Shown: in pieces, positions 1-11,814 of the stretch | Layout of the letters: every line of letters begins with the position of its first letter | How positions within the stretch are numbered: the first letter of the stretch is position 1 | From: Owenia fusiformis | Taxonomy: Eukaryota > Annelida > Polychaeta > Sabellida > Oweniidae | Direction of reading: 5' to 3' | NCBI GenBank assembly: GCA_903813345.2 | Contig: CAIIXF020000001.1 | Location: forward strand, 6,017,098 to 6,081,097 | DNA: 64,000 bases | The notes under the pieces: model-generated | What the model was told of the DNA's origin: nothing | What the model saw: the letters and a program-made list of their open reading frames with translations, nothing else | The model's database searches: none | Program-made: the position numbers and the translations under genes

Positions 1-211
1 AAATTCCTTGACATTACACTTTTGAAGAATGAGTCTTTTACTTTATATTGATACATAATTTTTATGGATTTAATCTATAACTTAGATGGGAGTAAGTGGT
101 TACCAGTTTCACCACCAGGTGGCTAATTTGGGTCAGATAACTTGGCAGGTATATAGAAAGTTCCCTTAAACTTGAATATCCATCAGTTTTAGTTGTTCAA
201 TTATCATATTT

Positions 212-671
212 CCAAAACGCCCCGCAGAGTCTATGACTACTGATAAGGTGTATTGATCCAATGGGGCATTTTGGAAGAGAACGGGGCATTTTGATCAATT
301 TCGAACAGATGCATAGGACTTTTGGAAATTGCTGCGTTTAATGTAATAAATATGTTGATGCAGCGATGGAGGGTTGTAATGGGAGTCCTTGCGCAGAATA
401 TGGGGGAGAGTGATAGAAGAACTGGCGAGATATCAAGGATTGTGGTTGAAATCTCTAAGGATTTGCAACTTCTCACATCTAGGGACCAAAACACCGCTAA
501 AACGAGGGACTTTGTAAACAAAAGCAATGTCTCGAGTGAAAGGTATTTCTGTGAAGGTTTTAATGGAACAAGTTTGAAGAAAAACGGTGTACTGTGAGAC
601 TCACAATCATTGATTTTCCAAAGAAAGGGTAGTTTTGAAATTCAAATTAATGGTTTTTAGGGGCGTTTTGG
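212..671. mobile_element. Possible small element bounded by 12-bp inverted repeats
   Basis: CCAAAACGCCCC at 212-223 and GGGGCGTTTTGG at 660-671 are perfect inverted partners 460 bp apart. GGGGCATTTTGG variants lie inside. A 91-codon frame within has no recognisable domain. Confidence 0.4.
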
Positions 672-1737
672 TTTCGATACGCCCGGTGAGTTAGTACCGC
701 GTGAGTGTGCAAAAACTCAAAAATTCTCTCCTTCAGTTTTTGAGATAATCTGACTCTTAATCCCATACTATCCTATTCCCTTACTTTAGGATCAAAATGT
801 TTTCTAGATTTAGTAAAGAAGTTGTTAATACCAACTTTTTGTTTGATTATGAAGCAATATTATGTCATGGTTATCTAATATAAAGATATATATAACTTGA
901 TCTGACACATCAATATGTACACTTATTGAAAAGTCATTTTTAGGCTATTGGGTAAACAACTACCTTAATATAAGAAGATCTGAGAGCATGTCACATATTC
1001 ACTGTAATTAATTGCAAGCCATGCTTCCATTTGTTCCTAATACCATTCTCCTTGACACATGCAGAATATGCTGTATTCATAAATAGCTAATTCATTTTTT
1101 CTCTCTCGCTGTTAATAATTTAGCTAATTACTGTTCCAGGGTAATATTTCCTAAGAGCAATATGTAATTACAGGCCTCAAAGTAATCAAAGGAAAGGGAA
1201 TTAGGAATCTTCAAAACAGTGTAGAATAATCCAGAACTAATAATAGAAGATCATTTTACAATGTTGCCTTTGTTTCCCTATTAACTTATCTATATGAGGT
1301 TTACTCTTTAACAGACCTCTGTGGTTTGTTGTAACTTGGCCCCAAGGTATGGCCTTTACATGACATATAATACATGTATATGGTATATACATGTACTGCA
1401 TGTTAATTAAAAATGGTAAAAAGCTGAAAAGTTTGTGTCCATAATCATTAATAACGGATAACATTCATGCATGTGTTAATCCATCTGTCTGTCATTCGGT
1501 CTGTCTACAATTTTCAGACAAATGAAAATTGCTATTCATCTGAAACAATGCTTATATCCATGGGGATCTCAGATGCTGGTAAAAAATAGGAATATATTGT
1601 AGTGAAGTCCTTTATCCATCAGACAAGAATATATTTTAAGATTACTTATTTTAAATGGATTTTTTAGCATTGACTGAAATCTAATTAAACACTAATAAAA
1701 CAATACCAGGATGTTTCTGATGTATGAAAAGAAATCA

Positions 1738-2204
1738 AATAAAGGAGGGGGAGTTGTTTGTAGAATGAATTGGGGGAGTTTTTCATGCATTTTGTTCATG
1801 TTTTTCATATAAAAAACATCAATACACTTTAAACATGTTAAAACATTTTATTGACTAAGATTGCACCACATATTCCCAAAAATATTTCTCATTTTGAAGG
1901 ATTATCTATGGATTAACACCCAGGTATTTTTTTAACTTCAGAGGGCTGGGAATCATTGATAAGCAACGCTTTTGAATAATATAAATGCTTTTCTTGGAGG
2001 AATTTCCCATGTAAATCCAATGGTGTGGTTCCAAGCAGATTTTGAGATAACAGGAAGGTAAATCTTTAATACATACCTTATTGGGTTGTTTTTGTTTATA
2101 TTGCAACCCAATACTGCATTGATGTTTATTACATAAAAAACATAAGCGAAATGCATGAAAAAATTCCCCCAATTCATTCTACAAACAACTCTCCCTCCTT
2201 TAAT
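1738..2204. mobile_element. MITE with about 85-bp terminal inverted repeats
   Basis: The left arm AGTTGTTTGTAGAATGAATT continues through TGGGGGAGTTTTTCATGCAT to the AAAAAACATCAAT block near 1824; the right arm (2121-2204) is its inverted copy with few changes. Short frames in the interior are not genes. It is in the USP5 intron left of 2923. Confidence 0.82.
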
Positions 2205-2922
2205 TGAAATATGATTAGTTTATTTACTATGGGTATAATCACAATATTCAGTGAACCATTTGCTATACAGATAATTAGAAATAGATAAATAGATGGCAGC
2301 ACATGTTTTGGTGAGGCCAGAATACTATTCATAATATGGAGACAACTGGCAAAAATCACTTAATTTTTTGTGTATTTCTATTGGGATTTAAGTTAAACTC
2401 ATTTGGCATGTAACTTATTTGTATGATCTTGTTGACATGTCGATTGTGATTTAATATTAAAATTGTGAACCTTAAAGAGTAAATGAACTTTTAGAAAACT
2501 GGAAATTTGAATAAAGATGAATAAAGGAAGAAATCAAAGTTGTTTTAATAGAAAATTACATACAAAATTAAAATATGACATCAAAAAGTTTGATCTGTAA
2601 TGGTTAAATAAGCAGATCCCCCAAAATCTCATTAAAACAAGATTTCAAAACGATCTAGCAAACCATCTATTGAATAATGTTCACAAAGAGGACAGGAAAA
2701 TGTTATGTAAATAAAGTTGTTTTTCATTCATGAAATGTTCAAAATGATAAATGGTTTGTAATTGATAAAATTGATAAATGTGTTTGTTCAGGGAATTTGC
2801 TACACAAGAGAGATTATTATTTTTCTAGAGTCAACTACTTATATCACAGGGATAGACTAATAGAGTAAATATACATACACATAAATTGTGTTTTGCATTT
2901 TTATGTATCTTGTGTTTTACAG

Positions 2923-5900
2923 CTGAGGTGCAGGCTTACAATGAAAAGAAAGCTGAGCTTGAAGCTAAAGGTGAACAAATGTGAGTAAAAGCTTTGACAT
3001 TTCTTTTATTTCTATTATCATCTGACAGTCACTCATATTTAAATATATATATATATATTCAGTGGGATAACAATATGGTATACCTGGTATAAATATATTG
3101 TTTCATAAGTTATTTCACATTTATCATCATTAATCTCATTGCATATTGTTATCCCACTGAATGTAGGTTGTAAGGGGTATAGAGAAGCTACCTGTCCATC
3201 CGTTTGTCTGTCTGTCCATCCGTTTGTTCATTTGTCTGTCCAGTCGATAACTCAAATACCAATTGACGGATTTGGTTCAAATTTTACAGGCTGATGCCTT
3301 ATGAGCATAGGATCTTTGCTCAAGAAGGAATAATCAATATGCTGCTAAATCCAAAATGCCTACTTTTTTTCGTAAACATGTTATTGGGACAAGGAATTTT
3401 CAAGATGGCCTCTGAATTTCTAAATACCTCCCATTTTTTATGTAAAATGTAACATTTTGGTAATTGAAGTACAGTTTATAGAATTTGGTCCAAAGTTTAT
3501 TGGAGTATGTCTTGTGGGCTATTACTACCTCTGCATGAAAGCATCAACAATATACATAGTAGATGCTCATGTTAAAATAGCCACCATTTTTTGTAAAAAT
3601 GCAATGTTTGATACTAATCTAGTAACTCAAATACTATATCTAGTAAATAGATTTGGTTCAAGATTTTATATGCTGAAGCCTTATGGACATAGGGCTCTGT
3701 CCAAGATGTAATTTTCAAGATGACTGCACAATCAAAAATGGCCATTATTTTTTCATTAGAATATATTCTTTAGGTTTTTTGATAATTCAATTTTCACATT
3801 TGATTCCAAAGGATCCGTACCCATTAGTGTACCTATAAGGACTTAGAAATTTACTGAAAATGGTAAAATGAAATTCCATAATTATTTTATATAATATGAA
3901 TCTTTAAGAAATGTATTTTCAACAAATCACAAAAATAATATTTGAAATATGGTAAAAAGTTGTGTTTTACAGTGATTCTTAACACATCATTCTGACTCTT
4001 AAACTGAGTAATTTTCACACATTTTCACAAAATCTTGATTTTTGTAGATAAACTTAAATTGACTTGTCAGTATAAAACTACAATGTGTCAGAACATACTA
4101 AGCTTTACTTTGCTGATCAGTCATGCAGAGATAGTTCGTAATCCTATTGTTGTGAAAGGCACCCTATTGTGGTTTTCTTTTTAACAATGAATGACCTTCT
4201 CCAGTCACTTACAGATTGAGGTGCTTCCGCAGGTCAGACCCCCTTTGATTTTACCTTAATTGTTTAGTATTGACATTATTGCATATTTCAAACATGAAAT
4301 AAGAGATGGTCTTGACTGCGGAAGATACACAATGTGAAAGTATAGCAAAAATTTAGTTTCAAAAAGGAGGCCATATTGGATCTGCCAGACAAGTATCAAA
4401 TGTGTTAATCGATTTTTGATTTATCAGTCAAGCCTGCCTCTGAAGATGATGTGTTGAAGAGACACTGAATTAATATCCATTTAGCCATTAAAGGGAAATA
4501 AAATATTTTAAATAGAGAATCAAAAGAGTCAATCTACTCTTGATTCATCAGTCATGCCTACCTCTGGAAATGAAATGTTGAAGAGACATTGAATTGGTAT
4601 CCATTTAGCCATTAAAGGGGCACTGCTTTAAAGGTAGTTCTCACCCCAAAAAAACAAATGAGTCAATCTACTTTTGATCCATCATTCATGCCTGCCCCTG
4701 AAGATTGTATATTGCAGAGGGACTGAATCAATATCCATTTAGCCATTTAGAGGAACACTTTTTGTAAGATAGTTCTCATCTTAATGAACACTAAAATATT
4801 TTTAACAAAGGAACTTATGGGTCAATCTACTTTTGATCCATTATTCAAGCCTGCCCCTGAAGATGATATATTGCAGAGGGACTGAATCAATATCCCTTTA
4901 GCCATTTAAAGGGACACTGTTTGTAAGATAGATCTCACCCAAAGAAACTAATGGGCACAACTAGATTTTTAACATTTGAGCTGAATACCTAGGTTTTGTT
5001 TTTTCAATATGTTGCCCTTTGTGTCATACCTTGAATAATGATGTTTTGATATACATTGAAAACTGTGTATACTGAGCATCTGTGAAGCCACAAAAGTCAG
5101 TATGTGGTCAGGAAGGGTGTCTGTTAGAGACAGGTGTTCACTAGAGAAAGGTGTTCACTAAGACAGATTTTACTGTATTGTCTAAATTGAATGCCTAGAT
5201 AAAACTTTACTGTATACCAACTTAACTGAGGGGATCATGGTACTATTGCTGAGAACACCTTAATTAAAATTCATTGATATTACATTTTGAGGGGTTATTT
5301 TGTTGATTGTGTTTTCAATGTGTTGCCCTTTGTGTCATGAGTGGAGACTGAGATACCCCTGAAATGATATTCAGAATAATTTGCATGGTCAAACTTAAAT
5401 GCACTGGACAACCTTAGTTTTAATCTCAATGACCTAATTTCATTTTGGATATGTTATTTTCAATGATTTTTCATTGATTGAATGGTCATCATACTTAATA
5501 TAGTCCAGAGTGAAGACTAAGATACTCCTAAAATAATATCATTTAGAATGATTTGCATAGTCAAACTTAAATGCCCTGAATGACCTCAGTTTTAATCCCA
5601 ATAAATGACCTAATTTTGTTTTGGATATGTTCAAAATTGATAAAAGTAACTATTTCTATGTTACTTTCAATGAAACCTTCGAGGGCATCTACTGGTGTAC
5701 GACTCTGCTCAAGAAGGAATGATGAATTCGAATTCTGACAACACAAATTAAGAAATATGTGACAGACACATTATAAATGATACCAAATTCAAATTGGTAT
5801 CTTAAGTCAACATATGTTGGATCCTAATTCACAGTAGTAACTAAAGGTTATGCTGCCAGAATTGTGTATGATAATGAGCATTCTAGTCATGCAATGTAAC

Positions 5901-8900
5901 AATGTAGAATGCTTCTTCTTACTAAGCATCCGTATTATGTTATCTGGGATAAAATGCCTGTATGCGTAATGGAACATTGTTGATTAATATGGTAAACATG
6001 GATGTATCATTTATTTTGTAGAAATGTAAAGGAGATGGTCCGGCCCAGGATAGCATTGTCTGCTTGCTTACAGACTTTCCTCGAACCCGAAAATATTGAT
6101 GATTTTTACAGTTCTGCAATAAATACAAAAACAACTGCTCAAAAGTAAGTGAACATAAATGTGTAATAAATAATAGCCAACAGGATCCTCACTAATCCAC
6201 AGCAGGAATTCAAACTATTCATGTAAACGTGTAAAGTTCTGATTGTTAACAACTACCGAGAAATGAAATCTTTGAAATAAAGGAAACTTTAAGAGAACAG
6301 CTTTGCTGGGGATGATATTCAGTCAAATTACATTTTTTGGCAATGATATTATACTAACTAGATGTATTTGGAAAGAATATAAATTCAATGATGAATTGCA
6401 CTTATAATTTTAAGTTAGTATTATTATCATCCATTGAGTAATTCTAAGTGAATCTGCTTTATTTTGAATTTCAAAATAGTTTTCAAATAGAAATGTACCA
6501 AGAAAGTTTGTATCTTCTAAAAGACTTAATAATGGGATAAATACTAACTGACTAATATTATAATGGAAATGCTTGGAGTTAAGTGCAAAGTGCATTCATT
6601 ATGCACAGAAATTGGATTTGTTTAGGAGTGCTTCACATATATAAAATGTTGACATTCTGATTCTGTCCCTCAGGAAATCCTAAATTGCTGCCTGATAATG
6701 GATATCTGCATTTATTTCAAAACTATTGTTCTGATATTGCCTACAAATTTGTGCTCTTTGAAATTCAAATCTTATTCAATATTCCAATAAAATGTTTTCA
6801 AACATACGAGTCGTATATACTGTATATTTCTTTTTTAAATTTGCAGTACACCGTGGAGTTTCTGTTTTTTAGTTCTTCAATTTTTGAGTATGCATGGCGA
6901 AATAAAGTTAATCAAAATATAACTTCTTTTCAGAACAACAAAATTAGCCTCATTTCCAGACTACTTATTAGTGCAAATGAAAAAGTTTACAATAGGTGAT
7001 GATTGGGTTCCAAAGAAACTTGGTAAGTTTACAATATGGGTTGATAAGTTACCTAGAAAAACATGATTCTATAGGATAAATATAAATATTCATTAGTTGT
7101 GTTTTTGTTATCTTGTCATTTTGTGTTCGTATTTGTTTTCATGCATCTCATTATATATAATGTCTCAGGTGCGTTACATATATTAATTGTATGTTAAAAC
7201 AATTTGAATCTCTAACCCAAGCTGGCATCGGCCAATAAGTAGTATTTTCTCAAATCATATATGAGCAACATTTACGTAAATTATGAGACCCAACCAGTAG
7301 TACTGAAATAATGAACATTTCTTTTTTTGCTTTATTTTAGATGTGTCCCTAGACATACCCGATGAGCTAGATCTGAGTAGCAGCAGGGGTAGTGGACTAG
7401 CCCCAGGGGAGGAGCTTCTCCCAGAGGCAGAGGTATCTGCGGAAGAACCCCCAGGTCTCCTGTTATGCATATATACCTTCACACTTGCAATTTGACCTAC
7501 TTTTGCTTTTGCTTATTGAACTATTTTTGAAAAGTGAAAGCAGAAATATGATGTAAATTGGATTGAGGTTCGCTTTACCAATCAAGGAAGTACAGTGTCA
7601 TATTCATATAGTTTTTGGCTAAACTAGGCCTACATGTTTATGTTTTGAGAGAGGTTTAATGCATCCTCATCCTGCCTTGTAAGACAATATTACTTGCGAA
7701 ACTATTTTTCATTTATTAAATCTAAATGACATGTAAATACCAATTCCTCTACTAAAATGATGAAGTTTCAAACTATTATTATTGGATTAAAGCATTTATT
7801 GCATCGTGCATAGCATCTATTTCATCACATGGCAGTTGTTTTATAATAATTGTGTTTTTATTATTCAGCTGTGCAGATAGATGAGGCAGTGGTGAGTCAG
7901 CTAGCAGATATGGGCTTTGCAGTGGAAGGTTGCAAAAGAGCTGTGTTCCATACCAACAATACAGGTGTTGAAGCAGCTATGAACTGGGTCATGGAACATA
8001 TGGGAGATCCAGGTGAGATATTCATGGTTCATTGTTATAAGAGCTGTATTCCATACCAACAATACAGGTGTTGAAGCAGCTATGAACTGGGTCATGGAAC
8101 ATATGGGAGATCCAGGTGAGATATTCATGGTTCATTGTTATAAGAGCTGTATTCCATACCAACAATACGGGTGTTGAAGCAGCTATGAACTGGGTCATGG
8201 AACATATGGGAGATCCAGGTGAGATATTCATGGTTCATTGTTATAAGAGCTGTATTCCATACCAACAATACAGGTGTTGAAGCAGCTATGAACTGGGTCA
8301 TGGAACATATGGGAGATCCAGGTGAGATATTCATGGTTCATTGTTATAAGAGCTGTATTCCATACCAACAATACAGGTGTTGAAGCAGCTATGAACTGGG
8401 TCATGGAATATATGGGAGATCCAGGTGAGATATTCATGGTTCATTGTTATAAGAGCTGTATTCCATACCAACAATACGGGTGTTGAAGCAGCTATGAACT
8501 AGGTCATGGAACATATGGGAGATCCAGGTGAGATATTCATGGTTCATTGTTATAAGAGCTGTATTCCATACCAACAATACAGGTGTTGAAGCAGCTATGA
8601 ACTTGGTCATGGAACATATGGGAGATCCAGGTGAGATATTCATGTTTCATTGTTATAAGAGCTGTATTCCATACCAACAATACAGGTGTTGAAGCAGCTA
8701 TGAACTTGGTCATGGAACATATGGGAGATCCAGGTGAGATATTCATGTTTCATTGTTATAAGAGCTGTATTCCATACCAACAATACAGGTGTTGAAGCAG
8801 CTATGAACTGGGTCATGGAACATATGGGAGATCCAGGTGAGATATTCATGTTTCATTGTTATAAGAGCTGTATTCCATACCAACAATACAGGTGTTGAAG

Positions 8901-10746
8901 CAGCTATGAACTTGGTCATGGAACATATGGGAGATCCAGGTGAGATATTCATGGTTCATTGTTTCAGACACCTTTAAATCAAGCTCTCAAAATCTATGCT
9001 CCCCTGAATGTGCAGTAAACTTGATATAGTAATAGAATCTCCTTTTACCTCTACACTTATATCAAATATTGGTGTAGAATGTTTCTTGTATCTCTCATGC
9101 TGTGAAGGCACAAACTAATGGCATAGATTTGCCAGACCACTAGAATACATAACCTATTTTTTGCCACTCTCCTAGATATGAGCTCATACAGTGTATAAGC
9201 TGTGCTGTGTATTGAGGCTGCGAAATAGTTTGTCTACCAGTACTAAGTATTGGCTAATATAATCTGGGTTATATATCCAGGTTGATCAACTGAACACAGA
9301 ATAAAAATTAATTTAACTCCGCATGAATTCAGTACAAGTAATTACATTTTTTTGCTTTATTTCTTTTACCTAGATTTTGCTGCACCTTTCCAAGTCCCTG
9401 GCACCAAAGGAGCCAAGGCTTCAAGTGGCGTTGTTGTCAATGAGGAGGGTGTTGGTATGGTGATGTCTATGGGCTTTACTGCAGAGCAGGCAACCAAGGC
9501 GCTCCAATCAACTGTGAGTAATGCATTCAAACCAACAAGAAAACAATCTCATCATATTCAATAATCCAAATCAGTTAAGCTATTAAAGCATGACAAAATT
9601 AAAATAAAATTAAACATTTCTAGAAAACAAAAAAAATTCAAATTTTGCTTTGGGTTTCTTAGCAAACATGTGCTCGTGTTTGTTTATCTTTCCATATCCT
9701 GCAATGATTGGCATACAATTCACTGGATTTGTATCACAATTCACTGAGTTTGAATTAAAATTCACTGGGTTCGCAATACAATTTACTGGGTTTGTATTAC
9801 AATTAATTTGGTTTTGCATTACAATTCACTGGGTTCATATTACAATTCACTGAGTTTGAATTACAATTCGCTGGGTTTTGTATTACAATTCACTGGGTTT
9901 TGGACCCGTGCGATATCGTCCATTCTTGATTCCCTTTGATATAATGTTTCTTTAACTCATCTTTGACTTAATAAAAAAGAGTTATCAAAGCTCATCTACA
10001 AGAACCCCCCTCTCTCTCTCTCAATATGTTTTACAATTTACTGAGTCTGTATAAAATATCTAATTGTCTTCAGGATAACAATGTAGAGAGGGCAATAGAC
10101 TGGATATTCAGCCATGCAGATGAGCTAGATACACCCATGGAGACTGAGCCATCTGTTGCTGCCCAAGCTAATGTTCCTGATGCTGGGCCTAAGTGCAGAG
10201 ATGGACCTGGCAGTGAGTATCAGAGAATGACAATAAATCTCTGTTATTTAGCATAGGCATTCTGATCATATGAAATGAAAGGATAACAGGACACATGTCT
10301 CTGTAATAATTAACAACACTGGACATCATCCTGAATGATTAGTTGGTCATTTGCACAAAACAATTTATATATTAGCATGATAGAATTCGTATTCTTGAGC
10401 CTGTTTTACTCCCCAGACCAATACATCTATGACAAAGATTCTGTAGATTAAATTATTCATCAAATGTTCAAGATATGATTAAAGTCCATAATACATGTAC
10501 ATGTTAAACATTTCCCCTTGAGTGGTCCTTTTCCCTAATGATTGTTTTTAATATTTGTTCTGTTGCATTTTAGAATATAAGCTGGTTGCCTTCATAAGTC
10601 ACATGGGAACATCAACACAAGTTGGACACTATGTATGCCATATCTTAAAAGATGGACGCTGGGTGATATTTAATGATGAAAAAGTAGCACTCTCAGAAAA
10701 ACCACCAAAAGATCTTGCATATATTTATGTCTACCAGAGACAATAG
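2923..10746 (+). CDS. USP5: Ubiquitin carboxyl-terminal hydrolase 5 (USP5/USP13), C-terminal 325 codons, partial
   Basis: Eight exons: 2923-2980, 6022-6144, 6934-7022, 7341-7454, 7869-8012, 9374-9513, 10074-10212, 10574-10746. All junctions are AG/GT and the phases chain without a break to TAG at 10744-10746. The product is the zinc-finger deubiquitinase that disassembles unanchored polyubiquitin. Seen in order: a Lys/Glu-rich segment, the [13 protein letters not shown] block of the USP core, a first UBA ([10 protein letters not shown]...[11 protein letters not shown]), a second UBA ([14 protein letters not shown]...[10 protein letters not shown]), and the final catalytic block with GHYVCHI (active-site His) and [10 protein letters not shown] (Asn/Asp). 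The end [14 protein letters not shown] matches the USP5/USP13 C-terminus. The ZnF-UBP domains and catalytic Cys box must lie left of base 1; no exon for them is visible in 1-2922. Most invertebrates have one USP5/13 gene, so the USP5 symbol covers both. The donor at 7455 is GTCTCC, a weak match to consensus. Confidence 0.96.
3059..3720. repeat. Dispersed TTATCCCAC-type repeat with a 19-bp inverted pair at its edge
   Basis: TCAGTGGGATAACAATATG (3059-3077) is the exact inverse of 3142-3160. From 3145 on, TTATCCCACTGAA, GGGGTATAGAGAAGC and TCTGTCTGTCC runs followed by GATAACTCAAATACC mark a family also seen at 11320-11700 and, inverted, near 18930-19035 and 25800-25916. The 84-codon frame inside is not a gene. 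Confidence 0.65.
4415..4960. repeat. About four diverged tandem copies of a 120-160 bp unit in a USP5 intron
   Basis: Each copy has TCAATCTACTTTTGATCCAT, a CCTGCC(T/C)CTGAAGAT block, ATTGAAT/ACTGAATCAATATCC and TTTAGCCATTTAAAGGGACAC. Copies begin near 4415, 4535, 4665 and 4825. Confidence 0.7.
5330..5640. repeat. Two tandem copies of a ~170-bp unit in a USP5 intron
   Basis: AGACT(G/A)AGATAC(C/T)CCT, then TTTGCAT(G/A)GTCAAACTTAAATG, then GACCTAATTT and TTTTGGATATGTT occur at about 5345 and again about 170 bp later. Confidence 0.65.
7869..8012 (+). CDS. USP5: USP5 exon encoding the first UBA domain; its 3' half is the founder of a tandem array
   Basis: This exon begins after TTATTCAG and ends CCAG|GTGAGA, phase 1 to phase 1. 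It encodes [18 protein letters not shown] through EHMGDP, a ubiquitin-associated helix bundle that binds polyubiquitin. Joining to 9374 gives DPDFA, which agrees with the same junction in vertebrate USP5, so the first of the ten donor copies (GT at 8013) is the one that keeps the frame. The last 78 nt of the exon plus 25 nt of intron form the unit repeated downstream. Confidence 0.93.
7935..8965 (+). repeat. Ten tandem copies of a 103-bp unit carrying a USP5 5' splice site
   Basis: The unit runs from AAGAGCTGT inside the UBA exon through the donor CCAGGTGAGA to ATTGTTAT in the intron. Donor GT dinucleotides fall at 8013, 8116, 8219, 8322, 8425, 8528, 8631, 8734, 8837 and 8940, exactly 103 bp apart. 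Copies differ by a few substitutions only (for example GGTTCA/GTTTCA, ACAGG/ACGGG, CTGGG/CTTGG). Because 103 is not a multiple of 3, and a TGA follows in the exon frame within the first repeat, use of any later donor would truncate the protein before the second UBA. The near identity implies recent expansion or homogenisation. Confidence 0.97.
9712..9901. repeat. About nine copies of a 21-22 bp minisatellite in a USP5 intron
   Basis: Unit TACAATTCACTGGGTTTGTAT with small changes. Being near a multiple of 3 and AT-rich, it stays open in frames on both strands and produces spurious frames repeating QFTGFV-like blocks. A partial unit reappears at 10031 just before the next exon. Confidence 0.85.
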
Positions 10747-11009
10747 ATGAACTTAGGAAACTGATGTGAGATCTCATGGAAAAGTACTTTAAATGAGCCA
10801 CAATTAACAGTTTATAATGTAAACATGAGGACTTCAAGATCCGGGATCTCGTGGAGTACATTTGACAAAATTAGAGATTCTCAAGACTCATTTTGAGTGC
10901 AAGCATTCACATTTTCTAAACATCAAGACTAAAATTTGTGTAGAACAAAAAAAAGTGTCTCTAAGATGGATGAAAACATGGATGGTAGACTCAGTCGTAT
11001 AAATTGCCA

Positions 11010-11071
11010 AATAAAAGTGTGCAAATTTCACCTTTTGTACATGTACACTTTTAAATATTCTCTTGAATAAA
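11010..11071 (+). promoter_or_regulatory. Candidate poly(A) signals of USP5
   Basis: Two AATAAA hexamers lie at 11010-11015 and 11066-11071, about 265 and 320 nt after the USP5 stop codon, in AT-rich sequence typical of a 3'UTR. Which one is used cannot be told from the sequence. Confidence 0.5.
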
Positions 11072-11319
11072 TTATAGCTTTTTCTCGAAAATGCACGTTA
11101 TTTAGTAATTAGGCCTATAGATGCCTGTACTCAATTATGTTCACAACTAGGAAAATTCATGGACCCAAAGTACAAACTTTGGACTTAACAGATGAAGAGA
11201 TTCTCAAAGTTCACATGGTATATCACATGATCAAGTTATGTAGAATATAATCAATACTGGTATGTCAGTTTTTCTTTTGGGTTTCTTCAGTTTTTTAGGC
11301 CTATCACAAGAACACTGGA

Positions 11320-11700
11320 GCTTATTATCCCACCAAACAAAGTCATTTGGGGTATAGAGAAGTCATTCCTCCCTATTCGTTTGTCTTTCCAGGTGATAAC
11401 TCAATACCTATGCCCATTAGGCATTAGCCAAGGAACTCTACTCAAAAAGGAATTTTCAGTTTGTATGTTCAATTAAAAATGGCCACCATCTTTTGTAAAA
11501 AAAATACTATTAGGTAAATGCCAGTTGACTGACTTGGTTCAAATTTTAGATGCTGATGCATAAGGGACTTGGACATTGGACTAAGCTAAGAAAGAATTGT
11601 CAATTCAAAATTCATGGAAAAATGTAACCTTTTTTTAATAACTTAATACCTGAGTTACAGGATTTGGTCCTGATTCTACAGGCTAAGATCATACACAGAT
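11320..11700. repeat. Dispersed TTATCCCAC-type repeat, second copy
   Basis: TTATCCCACCAAACAAAGTC then GGGGTATAGAGAAGTC, GATAACTCAATACC and repeated TTGGTTCAAATTTTA..GCTGATGC blocks, paralleling 3145-3720. Confidence 0.65.
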
Positions 11701-11814
11701 ATAATAGGCATTTAGAATTTCTGTTCAAGAAAGATTTCCAATTTACAATGACTGCCTTTTTTGTAAAAAATTTAAATTGCTGGAGGCATGCATTTAAACT
11801 TAGGCTTCATTATT

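Larger units (their letters stand above)
1..2922. other. USP5 intron, left-edge part
   Basis: No coding exon is recognisable. Upstream USP5 exons (catalytic Cys, zinc fingers) must lie outside the window. Apart from the two putative elements at 212-671 and 1738-2204 it is unique-looking AT-rich sequence. Confidence 0.6.

Noticed and set aside
322-597. 91-codon plus-strand gene
   Set aside because: No domain, no splice support, overlapped by an equally long antisense frame, and lies between inverted repeats in a USP5 intron.
7901-8952. Series of overlapping 69-codon minus-strand frames spaced 103 bp apart
   Set aside because: They are antisense shadows of the tandem USP5 exon copies and change only with the repeat, so they are not genes.
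7935-8965. CRISPR-like regular repeat array
   Set aside because: The 103-bp units are contiguous with no unique spacers, derive from a host exon, and lie in an animal gene.
9650-9853. 67-codon gene with heptad-like repeats
   Set aside because: It is produced by the 21-22 bp minisatellite and lies in a USP5 intron.
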